Shown piece after piece: positions 24,069 through 36,299 of a stretch of DNA of 64,000 nt. The position numbers and the translations under genes were made by a program. Origin of the DNA: Chamaecyparis obtusa (taxonomy: Eukaryota; Streptophyta; Pinopsida; Cupressales; Cupressaceae); the NCBI GenBank assembly GCA_027943335.1, contig BSBK01006748.1, positions 243,501-307,500 of the forward strand, in the 5' to 3' direction. Numbering within the stretch: position 1 is the first letter of the stretch; every line of letters starts with the position of its first letter. A model generated the notes under the pieces. That model searched no databases. It saw nothing but the letters and a program-made list of their open reading frames with translations, and was not told where the DNA came from.

Positions 24069-27000
24069 CAATGACACATAAGCTTTTAGAGTATAGTGAA
24101 AGATTATATAATCATTCAGGAAGATGTCATACCTTTAAGGTGATTAAGTGGCGACATGTTTTGTGGGTTCTTGTTATTGCTCAGTCATTTCAGAGTTTCT
24201 CCATTCAAGTTAATCTTTTCTCTTTGCATTCTGAGTCCATCATGGGAGGAGAGTTAAAATGTGATGGGCCCCCAAATTGTGAGAAATGGAAAAGGGAACC
24301 TAAGTTTTGGAAAAATTGAAGAAGGGGTATTACTTTGTATCTTGAAAGGTTCCATGGCTTTGATAGCAATGTTACCAAGTAGTTTGTGGAAGGATGTGGA
24401 AGGAAGGTTTTATTGTTTTGTGTGGTAAAAAAATTTCCCTAAATGAATATATCATTGCAGATATCATGGGTTTGCAACATATAGGTATGAATTTCTTTAG
24501 GGATAGGAGGATTTCAGATAGAGCCATTAATATTTTACCTAAAAAGTATGTTGAGCGGGATTAACTTGTTAAAACTTTTGGGCTCTTTAATGTGGATCAT
24601 ATTAAACAAATATGGAGGAAGGTTCTTATTGACCTTATGGAGTATATAAATGTGGATGGTCATTTTACTAGGGCTCATAGTTATCATTTTCTTTTGTTAA
24701 ACCATTTTAGGCATAATATGTATGTCTATGTGATGTCCCATATCAAGATTAGAATTGAATGATAAAATATAATAATAAAATTAAAATAAACCAATAAATT
24801 AATATATCAATGTATGTACAATATGTTATTTTCTAATGTGTATGTATAATTGATGCAAATGTCATCTTAAATAGATTCCATCAATATTAATTGATATACA
24901 ATTAATATAATTGTTAGAAATAACAATATAATGCATTATTAGACTAATTAATTAAATAAATCAAATATATTAAAATAATGATAATTATTTAATATTAAAT
25001 TAATAATTAAATGTGTCTCTTATATTGTCTCCTATTAATATTAAGTGTATTAATAAAAGATTAGATTCCCTATATTAATTATTGATATAGTTTCGTAATA
25101 AATAAATAATTAATATTAAAGTCTCCTACATTGTAAGCAAAGACATTATAAAAATATAAAAACCAAGTATAAACTACTACTTGCAAGATCAAACCAACAT
25201 TAACAAAAGTAATGAGCTTATTTCATTCATTACTAGGAACAAGGAGGTGTTAGGGAATAGAAAACCAACACAAAAAATAAAGGCATACTCTTAGTAAGAT
25301 GAAATATATGGGATTTAGTTCCATTTCATTTATATATTAAATTAAATATATGTCAAAGCTTTAGTTATTTTGAATTATAATTAATTAGTATTAAAATAAT
25401 AAGGAAATAGAAGAATTAATTAAGGAATATAATGGATATTCTTCAAAAGGAAGAGAAGATGGAATAAGATTGTGACTATGGAAAGTATTTATGACTCAAT
25501 GATAATAAAAAAATATTATATTTACATTCTATCAAGACCAAAGATCTTTATATATTCTAACATATTTAATATATTAAGTAGAGAAGGCTGTAATGTTACC
25601 AGGGAGGGGCTTGTCTAAATTCAAGCAATGGCTATCTGTCCCAAGATAGGGTAGGGGTCAGCATCCCAGAAGCCTTGAGGGCAAGTCCCAAGGTAGGATA
25701 TGGGCTTGGACCTATAAAATTTGAGGGAGCCCACTGTAGTTGGTCTCTAGGCACCTTGGATAACATCTACTCTTCCCTTCATGGAGTTAAAATAGTAATA
25801 AGGTTGGATATGAGTGTTAAAGATAACTAAATCTAACGAGATAAATGACTAATCCTATCATGGGCATTACAATCCAAACCCTAATTGATAAATTTAGGAT
25901 AAATCAATTAAGGTACCAACAAGGGACATTACAATTGTGTTTCCTCATTGTCTTCTTTGCTCCCTTAATCATAGTATTAGGGATCATAAGAAGAAATCTA
26001 GCAAGATGGTGCTCCACGGAGGGCTCATTTACTTGATTTATGAATATTATCATGATAATGTTCCTGATATTGTTCAAAAATTTATTGAACCCATGAAATA
26101 TAAAGGGAAAAGGAGAATTAAGGAGTTGGAAAGTGTGTTGTTCCCCGCTTCTCTCAAAAAACCTAAATGTTGCCCTGCGATGATTTTTTTAATGATGAGT
26201 AGGAAATGGATACCAAAAATGATGATGAGGATAATGAGAAGTCAATTGACCCTCCTGTCAATAAAAATGTTGATGAGGAAGAGGACATGGACACATAAGA
26301 GGATGAAGATGAGAAAGAGGGGGAAGAGCAGATGGAAGAGAATTTGGTTTTGGGTATTCTTGGTAATGTTGAAGCTCATCAGGGATGGGTGAGATGCTGC
26401 CTCCTAAGAACTGGGAGTCAAAACCAGATGTCCCTAGGAATGTTGTTGCATTGTAGGAGCTTGCTAATGAGAATTCTAAAGAGCTCGGTGTTTTGGTGAA
26501 AAAAAAAAGTCCTATGTTTACGAGCTACACAGATAAAATGAAGAGCAAGCTAGAGGAGAAGGTCCCTATCCTAGTTGATTATGTGAGCTCTATTGATCAT
26601 GATATGTGGATTTCTCCTAAAGGGTATGTGGTGTTGGTGAAGGCTCGCAAAAGTGATCATACTTCCATGGAGAATAGGGACCCTAATGAAGCTAATGTCC
26701 AACTTCTTATAGATGATTTGTAGGATAAGAGAGAACCCACTTTTGGGGTTCTTCAAACTGCCAAAGCTATGTCCATGTACTCCATTTGGTTGGAAAAATG
26801 GACTTTCCATGAGATAAAGAGCCTTAACTTGAAGTATAGAGCCCTCTCTTCTAAATTTGAGAACATTGAGCTTGGTCTTCAAGGTGGTAACTCTATGCCT
26901 AAGAATAAGTATGTAAGCGCACTGGAGGAGAGATTGGAGGGTATGTGTACTAGAGTGGAAAAATGGAGAATATGTTGAAAAAGATCCTCCAACACAATCA

Positions 27001-27264
27001 TGAGAGTATCAAAGCTTCTGCTGAGAATCTTAACACTTTGGTAGAAAAATGGAAGGTTTCTTCCATAAGAAAATGATCATTAATGTGGATTTGAATGCTT
27101 GTAATATTGCTCATCAAATCTCTAGTCCTGGAAAAAGAACAAGGGAAAGCATGAAGAAAATATATCCTTCTATTCCAAAGGATATTTTGGATCCTAAGGT
27201 TTTTGTTCAGAAGATGTCTAATCTTAGAGTGGAGGTGGCAGGTACCCTCAAGGACTTGTCCTAG
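24069..27264 (+). pseudogene. LINE third coding region, unknown function (ORF3)
   Basis: Downstream of RNase H and before the LINE tail and target duplication, long coding-like pieces persist. Piece one is 24069-24319 (MTHKLLEYSERLYNHSG). Piece two is about 24420-24728 (LCGKKISLNEYIIADIMGL, then FGLFNVDHIKQIWRKVLIDL). After a solo LTR, piece three starts near 25937 (HSIRDHKKKSSKMVLHGGLI). It runs through acidic Asp/Glu stretches (26200-26340) to a C-terminal part at about 26490-27264 (KYRALSSKFENIELGLQGG) that looks helical. The middle part loosely recalls the putative plant transposon protein domain (PF20167); I hold that weakly. Several stops and shifts. Not a usual component of plant L1 LINEs. 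Confidence 0.6.
24729..25933 (+). repeat. Solo LTR in LINE ORF3, TGTRATGTCCC family
   Basis: Termini TGTGATGTCCC and GGGACATTACA form short inverted ends. The last 14 bases (AGGGACATTACA region) match, in the same sense, the LTR ends of the minus-strand element at 55042-60405. A TATA-like run (ATTATAAAAATATAAAAA, about 25145) fits plus orientation. It splits the LINE third coding region. No clean target duplication is visible, so the exact edges are uncertain by a few bases. The interior is very AT-rich without ORFs. Confidence 0.65.
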
Positions 27265-27480
27265 TTCAAGTTTCCCGTGTCTCTTTCTTTTGGTTCTTAC
27301 TGCTGGTTGTTTTGTTTTGCTGGGTTTTTAGGCTAGTCTAGTTCTAGGTGTTTGTTGGTTTCTGGAAACATTTTGTTTTGAGGGTTTCTTTAAACATCTT
27401 AATGTAATATGGTTGTAAAGGGTTTTGAGTCCCTTCAAAACCTCTTTTTGCAATTAATCAAAAACATGCATTCATGCAAA

Positions 27481-28342
27481 TCCTGTTTAGCACATTCCCA
27501 AATGTATTAATTAATTAAGGATTCAATCCCTAACATGAAAATGCATTTCATTATTTATGCAATTGCATTTAAACATTTTACATCATGTATCCTAAGGCTA
27601 CCAAGTAATTGCATTGTTATATCTCTACAATTGTGTTGAATAATTTAACACTAAGCATGGTTTCTAAAGTCTATAATTTCTTCATATTGTCCCTACATTT
27701 GTGTAACAAAAATGAAATGATCACGCATCACCTATAAAAACAAGACTTTTTGCATGCCAGTCGATTGGATTGCATTGTCAACGATTGCGGCGAATGCAAC
27801 CTACAAATGTGATATTTTCTTACGCAATCTTAAAAACCTAAAATTGAAAACATGCACAATAAATACATGAATTGACCAATAATTACCACCGGTCATGCGC
27901 CCCCTAGTTGACAATATGTCCACACTCACTGCCCAAGTGATCCTCACTCTGAATGCTGGTCATCGCTATTCAAACACACTTGAAGACCACTTCTTCTCTT
28001 TCATAATCCAAAAGCTCAATGTGTACAAATGACTTTGAAAATGACCTTTTATATCCTCTTCCCCTCCTTGATGGATGTACAACCCTTCTCTTTTGTATTG
28101 GTTATACTTAAATTTTCTTTTTGAAGCCTATAAATTTTGCCCGACATATTCATTTTCTGACCCATTTGTTTTGTTAGATTCCTCACCATTTTGTCAACAA
28201 ATTGAGGTCATATTTATATTTTTCACTCAATTTTTTGAGGGGGCAACATATTACTTAGTCACTATCACAATCCTATTGGGGCATATCGAGGAAATATCTT
28301 AGCTATTTATTCTTTGAAACAACACTTGAAAATACATTGTCC
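27481..28342 (+). other. 3' internal region of a gypsy-like element
   Basis: Non-coding, AT-rich sequence leading to a purine tract and LTR. Before the LINE inserted, it was continuous with the sequence left of 16464. Confidence 0.5.
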
Positions 28343-28357
28343 CAAAGAGGGGCAAAA
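28343..28357 (+). promoter_or_regulatory. Polypurine tract
   Basis: CAAAGAGGGGCAAAA directly precedes the TG of the LTR at 28358, the arrangement common in plant Ty3/gypsy elements. Confidence 0.7.
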
Positions 28358-29154
28358 TGTAGACACCTAAAATCATCCCATCACCAGTGTGTGATGTTAA
28401 CACTAGTTTTCATCTTAATTAATTAAATGTTATTAATTATTTAATTAATTAGCAACATTCTTCTAACTCAAATTCAAAATGTCATTTCCCTCCAAATTCT
28501 TATAATTGAATGATTCTAATTAATTAATTAATTATTTAATTACTAGTGATTCCTTCTATAATTAAATAAATAATTATTTTATTTAATTATTCAATTTGCA
28601 CTATGTTAACTAAGTCTGTTAATAATAAATAAATTATTTTATTTATTTATTGCCTCTGATGCACAATTAAATAAATATTAAATACTAGTTATATTTTTTT
28701 GTTCCACCTCTTTAACTCCCACTGACTAATAGTTCATCTTGTCAATCAAGTTAGTCTGCAAATTTAAGAAATCACTTATCTATCTAGTCTTTAGTCATGT
28801 GATCAGTTGCATATTCAATCTTTAGTCATGCAACGAGTCAATTGTCAATTAGAATCAACAATCTCTCCAATCAGTCTTGTCACAATCAATCTTGGTCATT
28901 CATTATCAGTCAACACCCCTTAATCTGAACCATCTGTTGAAATCCATAAATCTATAAAGTGAAGGTGATTCTTCATTGTTTTCTAGCCATAATTCTCGTA
29001 TCTTTGTGCTATCATATCAAGGAACAAACCTTATAGCCCACGAAGAAGAGAGAGATGAGGAAGAACTTTGGTGATATCTTTGAATTGCTTTATTTAAATG
29101 ATGTTAAGATGCATGTATTATGTTCACTTTCTTTCTTGAATGAGATAGGAATTT
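28358..29154 (+). repeat. Ty3/gypsy-like 3' LTR (TGTAGACACC start)
   Basis: Starts TGTAGACACCTAAAATC after the purine tract, a typical start for plant gypsy LTRs. It contains TTAATTAATTAA-rich stretches and a TATA-like TCTATAAAG near 28951. The right end is not sharply defined; TTTATGCA near 29157 is the likeliest place. No partner LTR in the window. Confidence 0.6.
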
Positions 29155-30108
29155 ATGCATAGAGTAGGATCTTTTGTGGCTATATCCTCTATTCTCTTTT
29201 ACAAATGTTATCCAATTAATCTCAATTTTCCTTCATTACAACATGATCCTAGTACTAGAACAATCAAGACACGTGATGATCGAATTTTGATGTCTCTCAA
29301 TAGGGAAACACTCCAAAATTTCTTCTTCTTGCCTAATAGAGTTGTGTATGCTCATTGGGATTTTTAACATAAAAAGGGAGTTTACATGAACATAATTTCC
29401 AAAGGGTGGTTCTTTCCCCCTGAGGAAAGAACAATCCAAGTTACCCAATACAATTTATAATACTTTAATTAAAAGGGAGATTGCATATATGGTGGTCTTA
29501 TTATAGACTCAATGATGACGAGGATGCCCTTAATTTAGACAAATGGATGCTTTTCTTCATCCAAGTTATTTTCTCAGGGATGGGCTACATGGATTGGGTT
29601 TGGATAATTAGTGATAGGTTAGATCAAAAAATTACTATGTTTTTAAAGAATAAATTCTTTTGTATGTCATATTTACAATACACCTTGGCATGTACTCAAC
29701 ATTGGCCCGAATTGGAGAATGTTGAGGATTTAGAGGATGATATTCAAATATATGGTTTTTTTATCTTGGTTTGCAATTACATAATAATTATCTAGATTTT
29801 AGAAGAGTTATGATGTATTCAGTATGAAACTGGTGAGCGAATTACAAGGGCACCCTAAACATAGGATCTCCCTTGAAGCAACAATTTTAATACAAACCTA
29901 TGGTAGCTACTTATTGCAATTCCATACTTTCAATTATATCAAGATTGGTGCCTTTGATGACTTCCCTTATAAACTCCCTAGGTATGCAAATGACAAATTT
30001 TTTATGGTTAAATTATGTAGACAAATATGTGAGGTGAATAAGAGTTTTTGTGAAAGGAAAAAAGAAGACATCCTATTCCCTATTAGTTTGGGGCTATATA
30101 GTTGTTAA
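29155..30108 (+). pseudogene. Unrecognised decayed gene, about 300 codons
   Basis: Consecutive open pieces in nearby frames keep protein-like character. 29155-29367 contains SLNRETLQNFFFLPNRVVY, followed by GVYMNIISKGWFFPPEERT. 29481-29795 contains YYRLNDDEDALNLDKWMLFF, then YLQYTLACTQHWPELENVED. 29824-30108 contains RISLEATILIQTYGSYLLQF, then FDDFPYKLPRYANDKFF. Few stops separate long runs, so it decayed less than its neighbours. I do not recognise the family. Its position beside an LTR and the general look suggest an element-encoded accessory protein, but a host-derived pseudogene is possible. Confidence 0.5.
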
Positions 30109-30719
30109 ATATCATCTAATGCTCTAAACATTGTAAGAGTAATAAAAAATATATAAAATGGACACATATGTGATGAGGCATATTAATGTCTTAATTTTGA
30201 TATAGTTTTTATAGTTTGGAAACACTCTTTGTGCTTTGACAAAACATTTCTAAACACTTGTAGTAAATATCTTGTGAAATTATGCCAGAGACAAGTAGAA
30301 CCTACTAAACCTATGGGTAGTGTGTATGACATGTTTTGCTTAATATTATACATAGAATGCAGTATTTCATATAACTATTTTAAGCTATGTTCTAATATCT
30401 GAGTAAAAGTAGGAATGTTATCTTGCATATGTGTGCTAGATGTTGTTAACTTTTTAGGAAAATGAGGAGTGATGCAAAGAGTGGTGATTATTGCATTTAA
30501 GGAGGAAGATAATGGAGACTAGTCATGGCAAAGAAAGTGCAGTTCAGTTTCGTTGGATGAGCCACGCCTGCAAAGGAGTTGTTGTTCCAGAGAATATAGG
30601 GGATACAACTTGCTATATTTCTTGCAAGTTGTTATTCTGTTGCTTGGTAGTAAATGTACTATATCATGGTTGATCTTCCGCCTTCTTTTTTGGTGATGTT
30701 TGTTCAAGACTTTTTATGT
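30109..30719. other. No recognisable feature
   Basis: AT-rich sequence, perhaps the end of the preceding decayed gene up to about 30400 (short open stretches such as GSVYDMFCLILYIEC). Nothing else supported. Confidence 0.4.
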
Positions 30720-31290
30720 TATGTTTTTAATAAGCATCCAATCCTCTATATAATGGATTTGGATTGTCTTAGTAATCTAATGAGAAAATAGATAATGCTG
30801 ATGTAGATTCAAAAGTTACTCTTTCTGTTCTTCATGAATTATTCAGTTTTTATGTAATCAAAGAAGGATTTTAATGGAAGAAAGATTTTGAAGTACTTGT
30901 TGTGTTCATGGTTAATTGAAGCCAACCAAGGGGGCCCACTTGGGAGGTGGAATAGATTTAGGTAGAATAGATTCATTTCTTGTAGTTTTCTATTTTTAGA
31001 TAGATTTACTGTATTAGTCTTGCAACATTATTACTGTGAAAGTTCCTACAACACTTGCTGAAAATGATCATAGTGGATGTTCTGAGTTGTTAATTAGTTT
31101 AGGTTCATTTTTAAGCTTCCTGCAATTATTTTTTGTTAGCCAAGGTGTGTTTAATTTTGTAGTAGTAGTATAGATTCTTCCAACGCATTTTACTTTCCTG
31201 CAGCATAGGTGTTATGACTCCTAAAGGAACTTAGTGCACAAATTGTGCTGACCCATTTCAAGTCCTACATCCCTGGGTTGACAATTCAAG
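30720..31290 (+). repeat. Diverged LTR-like segment A
   Basis: Related in order and content to 35330-35880. Both have a TATA-like box (CTATATAATGG, about 30751), then a CCAAxxAAGGGxGCCCACxT block (about 30921 and 35510). Both then have a T-rich stretch and the phrase GCTGACCCATTTCAAG (about 31240 and 35833). Strong divergence; edges not defined. Reads as two old LTRs of one family. Confidence 0.45.
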
Positions 31291-31399
31291 TGTATTTCAT
31301 GATGGAATAGGTAATCCTTAGAATAGATATATTATCCTTGAAAGAGAGACAATGGTGTGGTTATCTTCATCTATTGTGAAACCATACAATATGATACTT

Positions 31400-31758
31400 T
31401 GAGAAGCTAGTTTTATCCAACGGATTTCTTTAGGAATACTTTGTTTGACCTAAGGCCCTCATATCACCACATTCTAAAATTGGAGGACTTATGGGTAGAT
31501 TTCTTGATGAATTTGAAATGAGAAAGAGGAGCTTGTCAAGGCTAACATTGAAGTAGATAAAGGACTATCACCTCCCATTATATGTTGAAAGAATTATAGA
31601 TGATGAAATGAATGTGGTGGATCCCTTGTACATTGTGTAAATACAAGCTCAACCTTTCGATCCTATTGATTAGAGTATTCATGAAGAAGATAACATAGAT
31701 AGAATCATTAATACAGTGATTAAAAGGACCTAGATGTGGGTTGCTAAAAATAGAGGGG
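31400..31758 (+). pseudogene. Unrecognised coding remnant, part 1
   Basis: Open stretch GGLMGRFLDEFEMRKRSLSR (from about 31485) and YHLPLYVERIIDDEMNVVDP (about 31569). It stops at a solo LTR whose removal joins it to 33158. No family recognised. Confidence 0.35.
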
Positions 31759-31763
31759 ATAAC

Positions 31764-33157
31764 TGATGAATTACAATTGATTGAGAACATAATTGAAGAA
31801 CTACAAGTGATTAGAGATCACCAAACACTCAAGTGTTATGTAAGATAATTGAATCAGTTTTATGTTGTCATTGATGTCAACTAGTTTTCATAGTACTTAT
31901 CATGGTAGTTGCAAATATCTAACACATCTGTAGAAGAGAAGAGAAAGATGAAGAACCAAGATATCTACATTGAGGAAGATGGATATGACAGATGAGGATA
32001 AGGAATACTCTTGGTAACTTATTGATGAGTCTATGACTTCATATTGTTGACTTGATTATGTTACATTAATCTGCTATGGAGACATAAGTAAATTGTTACA
32101 AAGTAGTGTGGTCAGTTAATGAAGCATTCTAGTATACATTGAGCAATGTAGTATATACCAAGCACAGTGTAAACTGAGCTTGTATTCACCGACACATTTC
32201 TTTGTTAACCAAGTATGAACAAAAGAACTAAATGATGAGTTTAGCTGACAAAAATTGATGAGTTGTAAAGTGTATGATCACGAGGTGGAAAGATAAAGTT
32301 TGTTATAGGATCTGTGGCTAACAAAATTTGAAGAAAATCTAAAGGATGGAAACAAAATGTGTTATTGACACATCAGTCGAGGAAGGTTTAAGCGGCAAAA
32401 TCAACAAAGGAGATTAAGCGAAAAAATCTAATGGATGAGAAGAAAATAGTTTACTTATCTATTTAAGAGACTAGGGTTTCATTATGAAAATTATACTAGA
32501 GGAAAGAATACTGCAGAGCTATCGTGTGAACAAAGCTTCATGCATGCCTGATCAGACTGGTTAAGGAGAACCAAACTGCAGAGATTACCAAGCGTCATAA
32601 AGCTATAACCGAGAGACATTAAGTTACTGAATATTGTTGAAACAGAATTGATATATTGATTAGAGGATTTGAATGAGCATAATATAGATTTTAACATTTG
32701 CAATAGAAGTTGTATTGTAATCAGATCAGCTACTGTTACATTTTAACTATTGTAAACCCCATAGTGAATGTTGGTTGGATGATAACGGTTAGTGTTAAAT
32801 CCTCTAACAAGGTCACACCTTACAGTGTGTTTTGTAACCTTTAATAGGGTTGGCTCTTCACAGAGCTCACTTTAGAAGAGTGAACAATTTTTGGGTTGCC
32901 GATCCCAGGTGGTTTTTCCCTTAACAAGGTTTCTGCATTAAATCTCTTGTGTTATGTGTTTACTGTGGTTATTGTTTGATTGTTTTGATTTGGTCAGTAA
33001 TCACCATAAGTTATTAATTGGTAATCGGTAAAAGCACAGATAGTTTACTATTTTATGTTTCCAAGCTATAGAAGTTTGTTTAAATTACTTTTGGATATAC
33101 ATTTTTTATTAAGGACTATGGATAACTAATTCACCCCCCCTCTCAATTATTCTAACA
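31764..33157 (+). repeat. Solo copia LTR, TSD ATAAC
   Basis: Starts TGATGAATTACAATTG and ends with a C7 tract and ATTCTAACA, like the LTR at 12333-13854. It is flanked by a perfect 5-base duplication ATAAC (31759-31763 and 33158-33162). No internal sequence is present, so this is the product of recombination between the two LTRs of an element. Confidence 0.93.
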
Positions 33158-33162
33158 ATAAC

Positions 33163-33945
33163 AAGAGAGTTTCATCTACAAGAGATAATAATCCCCAAAA
33201 ATAAAGCAATTCAACTCCTTTAGATTAGTCTCCCACTATCCCTACTACACATTCATCTTCCTCAATCAACCCAACCAGAGGTAGGGATGTGAAACCCCTC
33301 AAGAAGAACTCAAACATTAATCCCATGTTTGGAGGTAGTTACTTACCAGACACTAGAGTTGAACACAATAAATAAAGAGTAGGAGGATGATGATCAAGAT
33401 GGAGACCAAGAGGCACAAAAAACAAAATATGAGGATAAAGGAAAGGGAGTGGCTCATGACACACAACAACAAGACATAGATAGTGGTAAGCCTAAATCCC
33501 CATTTCCTTTTCCTGTGCATAGTATAGACAAAACTCTACTATTTAAGAGATCTTTGTTTCTTTCTCATGGTGCAATAAAAAGTTCCTCTCAAGTGTTGTC
33601 ATCTACTTCATGGCTAAAAAATACTATATCAAATAAGAGGCAAAGAGAATCCCTTATATAACCACCTAAGGATGCTATTGCTCAAGTTTTACAATCTCCA
33701 CCCCCTTTTAAGAGAAAGAAACTTAAGACTACCTCCTATCTTGTAAAGAGTCAAGACTTAGATCAATTGCTCTTAGGATCACTCATCTAAATGTGTAGAA
33801 AGATCCTATTCAAGCTACTTTTGTTTTTTTCAACATCACTAAGATTGACATGAGCCCTCTTGGTATAGATGCAAATTTACATAATTCGCAAGTTTCAACT
33901 ACTAGGGTTATGAAGAGGGTAGAAAAGAGTAAGCTTGAAAAATAC
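33163..33945 (+). pseudogene. Unrecognised coding remnant, part 2
   Basis: Continues after the solo LTR with Ser/Pro/Lys-rich open pieces: RDVKPLKKNSNINPMFGGSY (about 33286) and 33449-33661 (KPKSPFPFPVHSIDKTLLFK). A further piece is IDMSPLGIDANLHNSQVSTT (about 33847). It is low complexity and basic. No family recognised. It may be the C-terminal part of the remnant at 31400. Confidence 0.35.
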
Positions 33946-34341
33946 TTTTATTATCTCTATTTGAGCATTAAGGATTGTCATTAGTATCAAATATGATCAG
34001 TCGGTTACCTATGCTATTCAGTCAGTAAAAGGAAGTACTACAAGCTACATATGCTAGTCGGTTAACTACATAAGCCTTCACACCAAATAGTCATAAGGTA
34101 GTACCGAGAACTATAAGCATACAATTCTAACCGAGCACTAGATTAGTTTTACCAAGCATTAGTGTATACTGATACCGAGCATCAATAAACACTGAGCAGA
34201 CTAGACACTAAGCACCAGTGTATTTACCGAGCAATATTGATAGTGTTTACCGAGCAATCCAAGAAATGAGATAGTAATCAGTTTTGGTACATTTATCTAT
34301 GCAAACGGTTACAATAGAATCATAAAACATTTTACCAAGAT
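33946..34341 (+). repeat. Truncated LTR fragment related to 40627-41834
   Basis: Begins with TTGAGCATTAAGGATTGTCA, matching the start of the LTR at 40627 (TTGAGCATTAATGGTTGTCA). It carries five ACCGAG motifs at 34098-34255 and stops matching after TTTACCAAG near 34341. Only the left third of an LTR is present. Confidence 0.65.
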
Positions 34342-35329
34342 ACTTAAGGACCTTGATAAATCCTTTGTCAACTCATGTTTCACGTGTCCTTGCAAAAATT
34401 CTTGACCCAAAGTATAATGAAAACAAAGAACTAATTTTCCAAGATTAATAGGGAGTAGATTAAAGATCTAAAGACTAGAGGCTTACCATTCATGGATAAC
34501 TTGAGAAATTCTTACGATGAATTAGTAGTAGCTATAAATCTTGTGTCATTTAAGATCAGAGTTGCAATAATAGAATATGTAACACATAAGGAAACTATGA
34601 GGTTACTATAGGAGGTCATTGGCATGGGGCTCAACATTGCAGTGGCTAAAGGTATATTACCAGCACAAGATACTCCTTGTGGTATGTGGATCTTGATGAG
34701 CCTAATAAAAGGATTTATTTTATCCTATATCTTTCATGTTTTCATAGGTCTTGTCAAAGGTTTCCTAGATTCTATTAAGGCTTTAATACCTTCTTTATGA
34801 TGTTTTATGCTATCTTTCTAATTAACTTCCTAAACCTTCTATGATGGTTATGAACTTATCCTTGTGGTTCCTTTTTATAAATGATGAAGGCTAGTATATG
34901 ACCTTTTACTATGTGAAATATTAATGTTAATTATTCATGTGGATAGATAAATGTTTATTTTGGAGTAAAATATATATGCCTATGTTTTGTGCACTCTAAT
35001 GTCATAATACAAGAATATAATAACAATGGTCAAAAGCCTTGCAACAAGGAGGTTATAACAATCAACTGGTTAAAGACAAAGTCCACATGATGAATGTTGA
35101 AGAAGTCAACAACTTTTTTTCTACAACTCATAAAGTATAGTAATGAAACTTTAATGATCATACCTGAAGTGGAAGGGATATAGGGATATTTGTTATTCTA
35201 CATTTCTCTATGATAGAAATAGTTTTGACTTATTCCCATTTGAAGCATAACTCCCTTTCCTTGTTTCATATTGTAATTAGTAGCGTCCTCCTATCAGCAT
35301 GGGAGTGGACTTGTTAGTTATGATTAGTT
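34342..35329. other. No recognisable feature
   Basis: Short open pieces at 34342-34420 (KDLDKSFVNSCFTCPCKNS) may continue the coding remnant at 33163. The rest is AT-rich without domains. Confidence 0.4.
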
Positions 35330-35962
35330 AGGAGTTTAATTTCTATAAATAAGGTTCAGATACTCCTTTGTAAGAGGTTAGAACTACAATTATTTTAATT
35401 TCTAGTTTTCTATTTATAGAAGAACAATTTCAACCATTAATATGTAACACCATTTTGAATTAATAAAATGATATTGTAGTTTGCAAGAATATAGTTGAAC
35501 TTTGAGAAGGCTCACTAAGGGAGCCCACCTAGTGAGTGTTCAATTTTTAGTGATTAGTAGTTGTTGTTTTTCATGTAATAGTTAGTTGATGTCCCAACAA
35601 TTGTCTATTCCTGTAGTCACTGGAAATCCCTTCTTGTGTTTGTTCCTGTAGCCAAAGTGAATAGAGTATTTCCTATTTGTTTGTCATGGATTTCATTTAT
35701 GTTATTCATTTGAGATTAGTTTAGATTATAGTTTATTGTTAGCATTCAAGTTATTTTCTTTCCATGCACTTTTTTCCAACATTATTTCATAGATAGAATG
35801 ATTATAATTGACTTCCTAGTGCATATACCTTGCTGACCCATTTCAAGAATACTCATCGGGTCGACATGGAATGAGCCTTCTTGATAATCATATAATCATT
35901 TAGCACAAATATCCAATCTCTAAGTTATGGTTTTAAGGGCCTAGTTGTTGAAACCATTAAAG
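35330..35962 (+). repeat. Diverged LTR-like segment B, possible 5' LTR of the Athila-like element
   Basis: Contains a TATA-like TCTATAAATAAGG (about 35341) and AATAAAATG (about 35462). It shares a GGGxGCCCACxT block and GCTGACCCATTTCAAG with segment A. It abuts the left end of the CACTA element. The other side of the CACTA begins GGAAACCAACA followed by a tRNA-Asp-type PBS. So this may be the LTR whose last bases lie at 48812-48821. Confidence 0.45.
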
Positions 35963-36019
35963 AACTAGTACAAAAACAACAATATATGGAAAAATAAACT
36001 ACTAAAGAATTATAGATAA

Positions 36020-36299
36020 ATGACTAATTTTGATCACATGATCATTAGTAGTTTATTGTCGGTCATTTATCTTGTGGCCAAATTTATGGCTAAACTACTT
36101 TAGTCACAGTAGTGATTTATTTAGTCATACATTTAATCATTAATTTAGTTATTTATTTAGTCATTAATTTAGTCATATATTTAGTCATTAATTTAATAAA
36201 ATATTTAATCCTTATTTTAGTCATATATTTAGTCACTAATTTAGTCATATATTTAATCCTTAACATAGTCATATATTTAGTAAATAATTTAGTCATATT
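36020..36299. repeat. Left subterminal TTAGTCAT repeat array of the CACTA element
   Basis: Degenerate units of TTAGTCATATATTTAGTCATTAAT type. At least ten TTAGTCAT or one-mismatch copies lie within 36112-36299, with ATGACTAAT near 36030. An open reading frame of 75 codons here is only a product of the repeat. Confidence 0.85.
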
